DNA of 54,569 bases, from assembly GCA_025210735.1 (NCBI GenBank), contig JAOARD010000030.1:1-54569 (forward strand), read 5' to 3'. The translations under genes were made by a program, and so were the position numbers. The notes under the pieces are model-generated. The model ran no database searches, was not told the DNA's origin, and saw only the letters and a program-made list of their open reading frames with translations. This stretch comes from Bacteroidales bacterium. GTDB lineage: Bacteria; Bacteroidota; Bacteroidia; Bacteroidales; UBA6680. This document shows positions 1 through 8,355 of this stretch, in pieces (position 1 is the stretch's first letter; each line of letters opens with the position of its first letter).

Positions 1-7
1 CGCAATT

Positions 8-89
8 GCGGATGTGGCGTAATTGGTAGCCGCGCTAGACTTAGGATCTAGTGCCGTGAGGCGTGGGGGTTCGAGTCCCTTCATCCGCA
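8..89 (+). tRNA. tRNA-Leu(UAG), copy 1
   Basis: The 7-bp acceptor stem pairs gcggatg with catccgc, the anticodon stem is ctaga/tctag around the loop cttagga (anticodon TAG, reads CUA and related Leu codons), the variable arm is long as in class II tRNAs, and the T arm contains gggttcgagtccc. CCA is not encoded. The sequence is identical to copies 2 and 3. Its promoter lies outside the window; only the leader end cgcaatt is seen. Confidence 0.96.
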
Positions 90-90
90 C

Positions 91-125
91 AAAAAGCTGT
101 TCAGATTTAATGAGCAGCTTTTTTT
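91..125 (+). terminator. Terminator of tRNA-Leu copy 1
   Basis: The stem aaaaagctg / cagcttttt starts two bases after the tRNA and runs into a T tract. The same hairpin follows the other two copies. Confidence 0.85.
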
Positions 126-332
126 GTTTTTCTATTTTTTTACATTAGTAGGTACTGTTCTTTATTCACTCTTATTTATAAAAACACCCGAAATAATGCA
201 TACACAATTTTTGAAGCAGAATTCGTTACAAACTTTCTATTCCACTTTCACACTACAAACATCCTAAAACAGAACAATATCAATAACCGCGGTACATACA
301 GGATGATTTTTATTTAAAATAAAACGCAAAAT

Positions 333-366
333 TGTTTGGTAAATCAAATCAGAAACTACATATTTG
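333..366 (+). promoter_or_regulatory. Promoter of tRNA-Leu copy 2
   Basis: A TTTG at 335-338 and CATATTTG at 359-366 (7 of 8 to the Bacteroidota -7 consensus TAnnTTTG) are separated by 20 bases, placing the transcript start a few bases before the tRNA. About 130 bp upstream resemble the region before copy 3 (3690-3820), so the promoter was duplicated together with the tRNA. The remaining spacer 126-332 holds no gene I can see. Confidence 0.7.
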
Positions 367-377
367 CACTCGCAATT

Positions 378-459
378 GCGGATGTGGCGTAATTGGTAGC
401 CGCGCTAGACTTAGGATCTAGTGCCGTGAGGCGTGGGGGTTCGAGTCCCTTCATCCGCA
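378..459 (+). tRNA. tRNA-Leu(UAG), copy 2
   Basis: Identical over all 82 bases to the copies at 8-89 and 3832-3913: anticodon TAG, long variable arm, no encoded CCA. It has its own promoter and terminator and is therefore an independent transcription unit, not part of a multi-tRNA transcript. Confidence 0.96.
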
Positions 460-460
460 C

Positions 461-496
461 AAAAAGCTGTTCAGATTTTATGAGCAGCTTTTTTTT
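461..496 (+). terminator. Terminator of tRNA-Leu copy 2
   Basis: The aaaaagctg...cagcttttt hairpin is followed by a T run, as after copies 1 and 3. Confidence 0.85.
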
Positions 497-578
497 GTTT
501 TCATATTCTTCTTTTCTTGCCTAACAACAAATAAAAACCTATTATTGCACTCTATTTTAAACCACAGAATCAGAACTA

Positions 579-2078
579 ATGAAAAAACAAATTACGTTAT
601 TATGCATAATAATCACTATTTTGCATAATTATATATACGGCGAAAATCATAAAATAAAGGTATATAAACCAACCGGAATACATGCCCCAAAATGGAATGA
701 CCAAAAACTGAACTTTATTCCTATTGCTTTTCCATTTCCTGCTGGAGATATAAATGGCGATGGGTATAACGATTTTTTAATTAACAAAACAGTTTTAGAT
801 GACAGAAAACCAGAAAGACTGGAGTATATAGATAAAACATTACTATTTTTTGGTAACAAAAATTCATTTTCAAATAAGCTATTCTACAAAAAACTAATTC
901 CTATTGGAGATATAAATAATGACAATACAGGTGAATTTATAAGTCCACTGGAATCTGGTGATTGCGAACTGTTAGTATACAACAACGATAACCTGATAAC
1001 AAAAAAAAGACTTAACATATCTCCCCTGTTCAGTCAGATAATTAATAAAGATATAAACAACGATGGAATATACGATTGCATATTTAGCGATAAAAACGGT
1101 TATATAAAAGCTATTTTTGGTGCAAAAAATTACGACGACCTTAGAATTATTGACATTACAAAAGAATCTGCCAGTAAAAACATCTCTATTATTGAGGATA
1201 ATAATAAAGTGTACATTATGCACTCTGATAGAGAAAAAATATATACCTATTACTTTGAAGATAACGGAAATCTGGTTAAGACATATATAGATAACCCGGA
1301 TGATTTACGCTATACAAGTTATCAATATGTTTATGAAGACTTTGACAACAATGGCAAAAAAGATCTGATTGCAATATGCGACAGAGGTACATTTATTTCA
1401 AAAGATTATTCACCTGAAGTACAATCAACAAACTTCGTTTTAATTACAACCAGTAAATTAAGATATCTTTGTGATATTGATGGCGATAGTAAAAGTGAAT
1501 TCGTACAAGAATACAGCGAAGACAAGTTCAGGCTAGTAAATATCGATTTTAGTCTATACAGTAATATAAAAAGCATAGATGAACTTCATTTTTATATTGA
1601 TAATCCCGCAGAATATAACGGCATAGAAGAAGGAAACTATTACAATACGTTACCATACGATTACAACAACGATGGTAATAATGAAATTATAATTGTTACA
1701 GACAAAGAAGAGACGATAAACTATAATTCTATAGGAATAAACAACAACTCTATAGAATATAAAAACAAGGTTACATTTGAAAAAGATATGTATAGCGGCA
1801 TATACCCAAGCCGTATAAGTGATCTGGGCGATACAAACGGAGATAATATTAATGAGTTAGCAGCATACAGTTATGGTAAAACTTATATATTTAATCAAGA
1901 CGATCTAAAAAATCCTATAAAAATCTTAAAAGTTCCCGATAACAATACCATGTTCTATAAAATTTCATCCGGGGATTTAAATAATGATGGTTTTAACGAT
2001 TTTATAATAGCCTATAGAGACTATTGGTCATTCTCTAAAAATAAAATAGAAATATACTACGGATCAAGCAACAGATAA
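579..2078 (+). CDS. Secreted FG-GAP repeat protein, N-terminal part (gene interrupted by TAA)
   Basis: A signal peptide (MKKQITLLCIIITIL..., about 20 residues) is followed by at least eight FG-GAP/VCBS-like repeats. Each carries a calcium-binding motif such as GDINGDGYNDF (about residue 56), GDTNGDNINE (about 415) and GDLNNDGFNDF (about 465). Such repeats usually form surface beta-propellers. The frame ends at a TAA (2076-2078) in the middle of a repeat (IYYGSSNR). Translation continued past it in the same frame reads FTPDKTIYIKD and runs into the next reading frame (2130-3623). I read the two as one gene of about 1014 codons with a single nonsense codon. The sorting domain is in the second half, so this half alone could be exported by Sec but not by T9SS. 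Confidence 0.85.
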   Translation: MKKQITLLCIIITILHNYIYGENHKIKVYKPTGIHAPKWNDQKLNFIPIAFPFPAGDINGDGYNDFLINKTVLDDRKPERLEYIDKTLLFFGNKNSFSNKLFYKKLIPIGDINNDNTGEFISPLESGDCELLVYNNDNLITKKRLNISPLFSQIINKDINNDGIYDCIFSDKNGYIKAIFGAKNYDDLRIIDITKESASKNISIIEDNNKVYIMHSDREKIYTYYFEDNGNLVKTYIDNPDDLRYTSYQYVYEDFDNNGKKDLIAICDRGTFISKDYSPEVQSTNFVLITTSKLRYLCDIDGDSKSEFVQEYSEDKFRLVNIDFSLYSNIKSIDELHFYIDNPAEYNGIEEGNYYNTLPYDYNNDGNNEIIIVTDKEETINYNSIGINNNSIEYKNKVTFEKDMYSGIYPSRISDLGDTNGDNINELAAYSYGKTYIFNQDDLKNPIKILKVPDNNTMFYKISSGDLNNDGFNDFIIAYRDYWSFSKNKIEIYYGSSNR

Positions 2079-2129
2079 TTCACCCCTGATAAAACTATAT
2101 ATATAAAAGATATATTTGGCACATCAAAT

Positions 2130-3623
2130 ATGTCATATAATGTACTCTATGGTTTTGATATTATAGGGAGTATTAATGGCGATAGCTACCCAGAATTAGC
2201 ATTCTCAAACTCAAGCTATGCTAATTACAGAAAGGTATATATTTTAAAAGGAGATGAATCTATATCCATTAATAACAAATCAATTATAGATCTTGAAAAC
2301 TCTTTAGATTTTTCTAATAACAAATACTGCACCTACAAGTTTATAGGGATGTTAATAAAACCAACCGGAGATATTAATAACGACGGCATTGAAGATTTTT
2401 TAATATCAGATTATAAATCTGACTGTATGGGAAACTTTAATTCTGGATATGTATATATATTTTTCGGCAAAAATGATATGCATTTTACTAATCCTGACTT
2501 AATACTATATGACAAGAACGAAGAGAATGAGACATATGATTTTGGCCAACTTATAACAACTGGAGATTACAATGGTGATAATGTTAATGATATAGCCATT
2601 ATTGCATGTGCATATAAGAAAGAAGGCATCTTTATTTACTTTGGTGGCAAACATATATCATCTGAACCTAACCAGAGACTGTCTATCAGTTCTATTTCCA
2701 GAAAAGACAAAAGCTTAACTACAACAAAATCTGTTAGTATGTTTGATAGCTACGCAAGCACAGTTCCTGATCTAAATAATGATAATTGTGACGAACTGAT
2801 TATTTCAGAAGGATACAGAAAAGACAAATATTCAGCTATCATTCTAAAGGGATCAAAATCTGGATTAAAAAGCAATCCTGTTGCAGTTATTGATTATAAT
2901 AACAACCTGAGTCATATTCTGAAAAACTTCAACTCTTTTACTTATTCTAATTTTACATTTCCTGTTAGTTTCAATGAAAATAAAGGAAATCCCACTCTTT
3001 TATCAATATACAGCAATACAGACAATCCCGGATCAATAATATGCACACATGAGCTTACTGATCTTATAAATAAAGACCCTCTGAATATCTCATTATCCCC
3101 AAATAGCATTAATGAACTAATGCCATTAAATACTGTTATTGGAAAACTTAACACTACAGATAACAATATATATGATACTCACATTTACAGTCTAACTCCA
3201 GATATATCAGATAACAACTTTGACAACTCTTTATTTAAAATAGTAGACAACAAATTAGTCTCTAACAAGATATTTAACTACAAAATTAAAAATACATACA
3301 GAGTTAATATAGAAACTACAGACAATTCATACTCTTCTATACAGAAAACATTTGATATAAAAATAGAACAAAACAGACAAGAGAACTATATCGTAAATAT
3401 TTATCCAAACCCTGCATACGGTAATGTTACAATATCAGCTAACGGCTTAATTACACGTATTGACATTGTTGATTTGCAAGGAAGAGTATTAAGAAGTAAA
3501 AGCATATCAGACAATACCATAAATTTAAATATCAATGATATAAAGTCTGGCACATATATTCTTAAAACATATTTTAATAAAAATGCGGATAGTCAGAAAT
3601 TAATAATAAACAGAGCTGAATAG
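2130..3623 (+). CDS. FG-GAP / cadherin-like / T9SS sorting domain protein, C-terminal part
   Basis: This is in the same frame as 579-2078 and separated from it by one TAA plus 17 sense codons, with no signal peptide of its own. Four or more FG-GAP motifs are visible (GSINGDSYPE, GDINNDGIEDF, GDYNGDNVND, PDLNNDNCDE). A cadherin-like segment follows at about residues 330-415 (PNSINELMPLNTVIGKL...). The last about 75 residues are a type A T9SS C-terminal domain (IYPNPAYGNVTIS, DLQGRVL, SGTYILK), which directs transport across the outer membrane and surface attachment. Without readthrough or a fresh start this half would stay in the cytoplasm, so the gene is probably inactivated or phase-off. The coordinates start at an internal ATG; the true coding frame begins at 579. 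Confidence 0.8.
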   Translation: MSYNVLYGFDIIGSINGDSYPELAFSNSSYANYRKVYILKGDESISINNKSIIDLENSLDFSNNKYCTYKFIGMLIKPTGDINNDGIEDFLISDYKSDCMGNFNSGYVYIFFGKNDMHFTNPDLILYDKNEENETYDFGQLITTGDYNGDNVNDIAIIACAYKKEGIFIYFGGKHISSEPNQRLSISSISRKDKSLTTTKSVSMFDSYASTVPDLNNDNCDELIISEGYRKDKYSAIILKGSKSGLKSNPVAVIDYNNNLSHILKNFNSFTYSNFTFPVSFNENKGNPTLLSIYSNTDNPGSIICTHELTDLINKDPLNISLSPNSINELMPLNTVIGKLNTTDNNIYDTHIYSLTPDISDNNFDNSLFKIVDNKLVSNKIFNYKIKNTYRVNIETTDNSYSSIQKTFDIKIEQNRQENYIVNIYPNPAYGNVTISANGLITRIDIVDLQGRVLRSKSISDNTINLNINDIKSGTYILKTYFNKNADSQKLIINRAE

Positions 3624-3786
3624 ATTATTAATGTAAAAAATATCAAAACAATTAAAATCAAGAGCAAAACAATAATGCCTTTGCTATTTATCAATTTACA
3701 CAAATATTACAAACACTTTGTAATAGAACAACATCAGTAAACACGGCACATACAGCACTTTTTTTATCTGAAATAAAATCCAAAAT

Positions 3787-3820
3787 TGTTTGGTAAATTA
3801 AATCATAAGCTACATATTTG
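3787..3820 (+). promoter_or_regulatory. Promoter of tRNA-Leu copy 3
   Basis: TTTG at 3789-3792 and CATATTTG at 3813-3820 have the same arrangement as the promoter of copy 2. The flanking about 130 bp are a diverged duplicate of 241-366. Confidence 0.7.
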
Positions 3821-3831
3821 CACACGCAATT

Positions 3832-3913
3832 GCGGATGTGGCGTAATTGGTAGCCGCGCTAGACTTAGGATCTAGTGCCGTGAGGCGTGGGGGTTCGAGT
3901 CCCTTCATCCGCA
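3832..3913 (+). tRNA. tRNA-Leu(UAG), copy 3
   Basis: This is the third identical copy (anticodon TAG), about 3.4 kb from copy 2 because the FG-GAP gene lies between them. It has its own promoter and terminator. Confidence 0.96.
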
Positions 3914-3914
3914 C

Positions 3915-3948
3915 AAAAAGCTGTTCAGATTTAATGGGCAGCTTTTTT
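3915..3948 (+). terminator. Terminator of tRNA-Leu copy 3
   Basis: The aaaaagctg...cagctttttt hairpin and T run match those after copies 1 and 2. Confidence 0.85.
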
Positions 3949-4004
3949 GCTTTTATCTAGATAACATAGCTATATTCTGATCATTTCATAACTACTTAAT
4001 AATA

Positions 4005-4087
4005 TTTTCATGCGCATGAAAATATATTTCCACGCACGTGAAAAATATTTTCTACGCGGGTAGAAAACTTTTTTACGCGCGTAAAAA
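4005..4087. repeat. Four phased palindromes (TTTT-GC core-AAAA)
   Basis: Four units begin at 4005, 4027, 4048 and 4070, a regular 21-22 bp step. Each has a T-rich left flank, a short GC-rich palindromic core and an A-rich right flank: ttttcatgcgcatgaaaa, tttccacgcacgtgaaaa, ttttctacgcgggtagaaaa, tttttacgcgcgtaaaaa. Units 1 and 4 are perfect 18-bp palindromes, unit 3 has an interrupted core and unit 2 has one mismatch. The arm sequences differ while the symmetry is kept. They lie between tRNA-Leu copy 3 and the hutU terminator; the rest of 3949-4227 has no gene. Confidence 0.8.
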
Positions 4088-4227
4088 TTAATCAGGACAA
4101 GCTTCAAACAATGTATTTATAACTATAAAAGGTAAATCTATTAAGGCATAAATATTACTATTTGCCTTTAATCATACTATAAAGTATGATATAACAGAAC
4201 AATGTATTCTGTTTATATAAAACAGAA

Positions 4228-4254
4228 AAAGAGCTCCGCAAAACGAAGCTCTTT
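4228..4254 (-). terminator. Terminator of hutU
   Basis: The 8-bp stem aaagagct / agctcttt, read on the minus strand, is followed by a T-rich tract (rc of gtttatataaaacagaaa). It lies 24 bases beyond the hutU stop. Confidence 0.8.
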
Positions 4255-4278
4255 GATATATAATTTTTATATTTTCTC

Positions 4279-6279
4279 TTAGAATAGTGAATCTATAAGA
4301 TTGTCGTCTGCAAAGTTAGGAAGTGTAACCTTAAGGTTTGGCTCCTTCTCCATTGCACGCTTTATAGCAAAAACAGCCTCGTCATTACGAGCCCAACTAC
4401 GACGAGAGATTCCATTATTTACATCCCAGAAAAGCATAGATTTCAATCGTCTGTCAGCATCATCAGATCCGTCAAGAAGCATACCGAAACCACCGTTTAT
4501 TACTTCTCCCCAGCCTACACCACCACCATTGTGGATAGATACCCAGGTAGCACCGCGGAATGAATCTCCAATAACATTATGGATAGCCATATCAGCTGTA
4601 AATCTTGAACCATCGTATATATTTGATGTCTCACGATATGGTGAGTCTGTTCCAGATACATCATGGTGGTCACGACCAAGAACAACTGGTCCGATCTTAC
4701 CCTCAGCAATTGCTTTATTAAACGCCTCTGCAATTCTTATACGTCCCTCAGCATCAGCATAAAGAATACGAGCCTGAGAACCTACTACAAGTTTATTCTC
4801 CTGTGCACCTTTAATCCACTGAATATTATCATTCATCTGCTGCTGTATCTCAGCTGGCGACTCTTTAATAAGGTTCTCAAGAACCTCACAAGCTATTCTG
4901 TCTGTAGCCTCAAGATCTTCCGGTTTACCAGATGTACAAACCCAACGGAATGGTCCGAATCCGTAATCGAAACACATTGGCCCCATAATATCCTGTACAT
5001 ATGATGGGTATCTGAAGTTGATTCCATCCTCAGCCATTACATCAGCACCTGCTCTTGAAGCCTCTAGAAGGAATGCATTACCATAATCGAAGAAGTAAGT
5101 ACCATTTGCAGTATTCTTATTTACCGCTGCAGCATGACGACGTAACGACTCCTGAACATGCTCTTTGAACTTCTCAGGGTCTTCTGCCATCATTTTATTA
5201 CTCTCTTCAAATGTAAGTCCAACAGGATAGTATCCTCCGGCCCATGGATTGTGAAGCGATGTCTGGTCTGAACCAAGATCTATATATATACCACGCTCAG
5301 TAAATTGCTCCCATACATCAACAACGTTACCCTGATACGCTATAGATACAACCTCTTTATTCTCTTTAGCTTTAGCAACACGCTCACAAAGCTCACCCAT
5401 ATCATCGTAAACCTCATCTACCCATCCTTGCGAATGACGTGTATGTGTTGCTTTTGGGTTAACCTCTGCTGTAACTGATACACAACCTGCAATATTACCA
5501 GCTTTTGGCTGAGCACCACTCATACCTCCAAGACCAGCAGTTACAAATAGTTTACCTGCAATTCCATCTTTAGATATCTTACGTCCGGCATTCAGAACAG
5601 TAATAGTTGTACCGTGTACAATACCCTGTGGGCCAATATACATATACGATCCTGCTGTCATCTGTCCGTACTGTGTAACACCCATTGCGTTAAAGCGCTC
5701 CCAATCATCCGGCTTTGAGTAGTTAGGTATCATCATTCCGTTTGTAACAACTACACGCGGAGCATCTTTATGCGAAGGATAAAGTCCCATTGGATGACCA
5801 GAGTACATAACAAGTGTCTGCTCATCTGTCATCTCTGCAAGATATTTCATTGCTAAACGGTACTGTGCCCAGTTTGAGAAAACTGCTCCATTACCACCGT
5901 ATGTAATAAGCTCATGCGGATGCTGTGCTACAGCATAATCCAGATTATTCTGAATCATAAGCATAATAGACTTTGCCTGCTCCGATTTTCCAGGATAATC
6001 CTCAATAGGTCGCGCGCACATCTTATAATCAGGACGCAAACGGTACATATATATACGTCCGTACTTCTCTAACTCTTCTGCAAACTCCTTAGCCAACACA
6101 TCGTGGTGCTTAGGATCAAAATATCTTAATGCATTACGCAGAGCAAGTTTCTTCTCTTCTGCTGTTAATATCTCTTTACGCTTTGGTGCGTGGTTTACCT
6201 CAGTATCATAAGGCTTTGCCGCAGGTAGTACTTCAGGAATACCTACTAATATATCTTTCTGAAATTCTTCTCTTGTCAT
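4279..6279 (-). CDS. hutU: Urocanate hydratase
   Basis: At 666 residues this matches the longer urocanase form found in Bacteroidota. The enzyme converts urocanate to 4-imidazolone-5-propanoate, the second step of histidine breakdown, in the cytoplasm with tightly bound NAD. Visible landmarks are YGGNGAVFSNWAQYR, SGHPMG, the NAD-binding loop GLGGMSGAQPKAG (about residue 250) and FGPFRWVCTSG (about 445). The short-form signature FQGLPxRICW is absent; the corresponding stretch reads GSQARILYADAEGRIRI. The other hut genes (hutH, hutI, ftcD-like) are not adjacent, so it is a single-gene unit with its own terminator. The start MTREEFQKDI fits the family. Confidence 0.95.
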   Translation of the reverse strand: MTREEFQKDILVGIPEVLPAAKPYDTEVNHAPKRKEILTAEEKKLALRNALRYFDPKHHDVLAKEFAEELEKYGRIYMYRLRPDYKMCARPIEDYPGKSEQAKSIMLMIQNNLDYAVAQHPHELITYGGNGAVFSNWAQYRLAMKYLAEMTDEQTLVMYSGHPMGLYPSHKDAPRVVVTNGMMIPNYSKPDDWERFNAMGVTQYGQMTAGSYMYIGPQGIVHGTTITVLNAGRKISKDGIAGKLFVTAGLGGMSGAQPKAGNIAGCVSVTAEVNPKATHTRHSQGWVDEVYDDMGELCERVAKAKENKEVVSIAYQGNVVDVWEQFTERGIYIDLGSDQTSLHNPWAGGYYPVGLTFEESNKMMAEDPEKFKEHVQESLRRHAAAVNKNTANGTYFFDYGNAFLLEASRAGADVMAEDGINFRYPSYVQDIMGPMCFDYGFGPFRWVCTSGKPEDLEATDRIACEVLENLIKESPAEIQQQMNDNIQWIKGAQENKLVVGSQARILYADAEGRIRIAEAFNKAIAEGKIGPVVLGRDHHDVSGTDSPYRETSNIYDGSRFTADMAIHNVIGDSFRGATWVSIHNGGGVGWGEVINGGFGMLLDGSDDADRRLKSMLFWDVNNGISRRSWARNDEAVFAIKRAMEKEPNLKVTLPNFADDNLIDSLF

Positions 6280-6712
6280 GATTAATATTCTTTAAAATGA
6301 TTAATTAATTTATTATTAAATACACAATAAACTAATACACCTATGGATACCTGATCCTCAGGTGATTTTCGAATACATAAGGATAACAATCTTTCCAGTT
6401 CATAAATCACTTTTACTTATTGCACGAATATAAAAAGATTCTTTTGAATTATACACTATTTTATGATCAACAGAGCAATTCTGATCCATATTTTATCTAC
6501 AAAAAACATTTTGTAAGATAAGAATATCACACATCAACAAATTTTTAAGCATTTTCTTAATTCTCTTATCACTATTTTTAGTAATTATGTAGATTAAATA
6601 GTCCGTATAATAACGGAATGGTTTAAATGTATTTCTGTATTGAACCTGAGATATAATAAATATTTTATCAGGGTTGATACATAGAGTATACATCACATTA
6701 GATTAAATATTT
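6280..6712. other. Intergenic region between divergent hutU and TPM-domain gene
   Basis: 433 AT-rich bases separate two divergent genes and must hold both promoters. I find no convincing TTG/TAnnTTTG pair for either gene. A minus-strand reading frame at 6493-6696 has no recognisable domain and biased composition, and I do not call it a gene. Confidence 0.5.
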
Positions 6713-7102
6713 ATGATACCAAAGCAATTTTTTTCTAATAACGAAATACACGATATATCAAGAGTAATACAGGAGGTAGAGTTAAATACCTCAGGTATTG
6801 TGAGAGTACATATAGAGAGTTACTGTAAAGGCGATCCGCTTGACAGAGCTGCATATATGTTTAATAAACTTGATATGCAGAATAGTGAATACAGAAACGG
6901 TGTTCTTCTGTATCTGGCAATAAACGACAGAAAGTTCTCTATTATAGGTGATGCAGGAATAAACATGGTTACATCTAAGAATTTCTGGGACGATATAAAA
7001 GATATTGTATTTGAACATTTTAACGAAGGTAAATTTGCTGAAGGAATAAGTGAGGGAATACTTATTGCCGGCGAAGCGTTAAATCTGCATTTCCCTGCAT
7101 AA
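6713..7102 (+). CDS. TPM (TLP18.3/Psb32/MOLO-1) domain protein without signal or anchor
   Basis: 129 residues consist almost wholly of a TPM domain (PF04536 type). Landmarks are the N-terminal NEIHDISRVIQEVELNTSGIVRVHIES, then NGVLLYLAINDRKFSIIGDAGINMV, and a C-terminal helix with GKFAEGISEGILIAGEAL. Members are usually anchored envelope proteins next to LemA and a second TPM protein. This one has neither signal peptide nor membrane segment and LemA is missing. The next gene (27 bases on) supplies a membrane helix and a Gly-rich tail, so the pair may work together. The biochemical role of the family is not settled. Confidence 0.85.
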   Translation: MIPKQFFSNNEIHDISRVIQEVELNTSGIVRVHIESYCKGDPLDRAAYMFNKLDMQNSEYRNGVLLYLAINDRKFSIIGDAGINMVTSKNFWDDIKDIVFEHFNEGKFAEGISEGILIAGEALNLHFPA

Positions 7103-7128
7103 GCTTTTATAAACATAAACAGATTAAA

Positions 7129-7398
7129 ATGAATTATATATCAATAATAACATACACCTCTATATTTATAATAGTACTATGTATAGTTGCTTTAACTATA
7201 TATTTTAGAGCAAAAAACAGACAGTCGCAACATCTTACATTAGGGCAGAAATTATTCTTCTCATTAAAAGAGGCAGCAAAAGTCTCTAACAGAGACTCTG
7301 TATACTCAAACAGATACAGCAATTTCAGAAATCAGAGAGCCGAATTTGTTAATAATCAGAAACAGGTTAAAGGAGGAGGTGCCGGAGGAAACTGGTAA
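7129..7398 (+). CDS. Small single-span membrane protein with GGGAGGNW tail
   Basis: 89 residues: one N-terminal membrane helix (about residues 5-27, IITYTSIFIIVLCIVALTI), a basic linker rich in Arg, Asn and Ser, and a C-terminus ending KGGGAGGNW. A Gly-rich stretch ending in G-G-[SN]-W is the usual tail of membrane-anchored TPM-domain proteins, and a TPM-domain gene lies directly upstream. I infer a split or reduced version of such a protein, or a partner of the 6713 product. No other domain was recognised. Confidence 0.7.
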   Translation: MNYISIITYTSIFIIVLCIVALTIYFRAKNRQSQHLTLGQKLFFSLKEAAKVSNRDSVYSNRYSNFRNQRAEFVNNQKQVKGGGAGGNW

Positions 7399-7440
7399 TA
7401 TTGTAACCAATCTGAATTATCCCCAAACATTATAACATTT

Positions 7441-8154
7441 ATGATAAGTTTCAGCGATATTGATTGCAAAAACAGAGAGACATTAGTTGCTTTGGAGAGG
7501 AAGTATTATAAGCAATCTGTAAAGGCAAACAAATTAAAAAACAATAAACTATCAAAAAAGAAGTATGTAGCAGCCTTTAATAAGGCTGCTGACACAAAAC
7601 AACAAATCAACAAGATTTTATTACCGCTTTTTATGGTACATAATCAGGAATTTAAAGATATTGCTGATAAAAATTATAAAATTGTTGATAATAAAAATCT
7701 CAAGCTAAAAACTCGTAAAACAGGGCGTCCGCTTATTGGATACAGAGCTGATGTTCTGAGTGGATCTATAAACAAAAATGGTCTCATATACTGTAATATT
7801 AAAGAGGTAGCTACAGGTCTTCGTGAACCATATTCCAATTACATATTTCCAAGTCATTTTACCGGATATATCAATTGTCTTGGTTACGTATATTTTCAGG
7901 TATCCAGAACAGACTATAGCATGTTTAAAACATTGCCAAAGACATTCTCTTGCAAAGTATATGATAATGGAAAAGCCGATATGCACACAGAGGACAGAGA
8001 TTATGAGTTTCTATCAGAAGAAGTTGTTACTGAAATTATTGGCACTATATTCTCAAGTATATCTGAAAAAGATAGCTTTTTCGAAAACAAAGCCAAGCTT
8101 ATTGAGATAATTAATGACTACAGAGAGCTGTACCTAAAAGAGATTAAAATATGA
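7441..8154 (+). CDS. Hypothetical protein (237 aa)
   Basis: I do not recognise a family. The first about 60 residues are lysine-rich and helical (ALERKYYKQSVKANKLKNNK). The middle has a Gly/Tyr-rich, probably beta-stranded part (GRPLIGYRADVLSGSINKNG, SHFTGYINCLGYVYFQVSR). The end is again helical and charged. There is no signal peptide or membrane segment. It lies 42 bases after the small TPM-associated gene on the same strand and could share its transcript. Codon use looks like that of the neighbours. Confidence 0.75.
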   Translation: MISFSDIDCKNRETLVALERKYYKQSVKANKLKNNKLSKKKYVAAFNKAADTKQQINKILLPLFMVHNQEFKDIADKNYKIVDNKNLKLKTRKTGRPLIGYRADVLSGSINKNGLIYCNIKEVATGLREPYSNYIFPSHFTGYINCLGYVYFQVSRTDYSMFKTLPKTFSCKVYDNGKADMHTEDRDYEFLSEEVVTEIIGTIFSSISEKDSFFENKAKLIEIINDYRELYLKEIKI

Positions 8155-8320
8155 TTGGAGTACTATTTATAATAAAATAGTCAATTAAGAATGGCAAAAG
8201 CATATAGCCATTATCAGAAGTGTAGTATTAACGGGGCAAGAGCTATATTCAAAACTGGGTGGTAAACTCATTATAACAAACACCTTACACGTAAATCATA
8301 CAAATTTTATGAGTATATGC
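8155..8320. other. Spacer before the rtcB promoter
   Basis: There is no reading frame of note. Two small inverted repeats (tactattt...aaatag near 8161-8182, and aatggc/gccatt at 8190-8212) could end the upstream transcript, but neither has a T run. Confidence 0.4.
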
Positions 8321-8350
8321 TTGTAAACACAGAATAAATATATACTTTTG
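8321..8350 (+). promoter_or_regulatory. Promoter of rtcB-prfH
   Basis: TTG at 8321-8323, 19 bases, then TACTTTTG at 8343-8350 gives a full match to the Bacteroidota sigma factor consensus TTG-N19-TAnnTTTG. The predicted start near 8356 leaves a leader of about 250 bases before the rtcB ATG. Confidence 0.8.
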
Positions 8351-8355
8351 CACCG

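Noticed and set aside
2076..2078. Selenocysteine or programmed recoding at the stop of the FG-GAP gene
   Set aside because: The codon is TAA, not TGA, and no recoding hairpin or slippery site is seen; a simple nonsense change explains it.
1..3948. tRNA-flanked integrative element
   Set aside because: No integrase or att duplication of a tRNA 3' end; the flanking copies are complete tRNA genes with promoters, so duplication explains the layout better.
4005..4087. CRISPR array
   Set aside because: The repeats are palindromes with different cores and no constant repeat plus unique spacer; no cas gene is in the window.
4301..4762. Plus-strand reading frame of 153 codons inside hutU, and similar frames at 4663-5004 and 4515-4733
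   Set aside because: They are shadows of the clear urocanase coding strand, with no domain of their own.
6493..6696. Minus-strand 67-codon frame in the hutU upstream region
   Set aside because: No domain, biased AT-rich composition, and it lies where promoters are expected.
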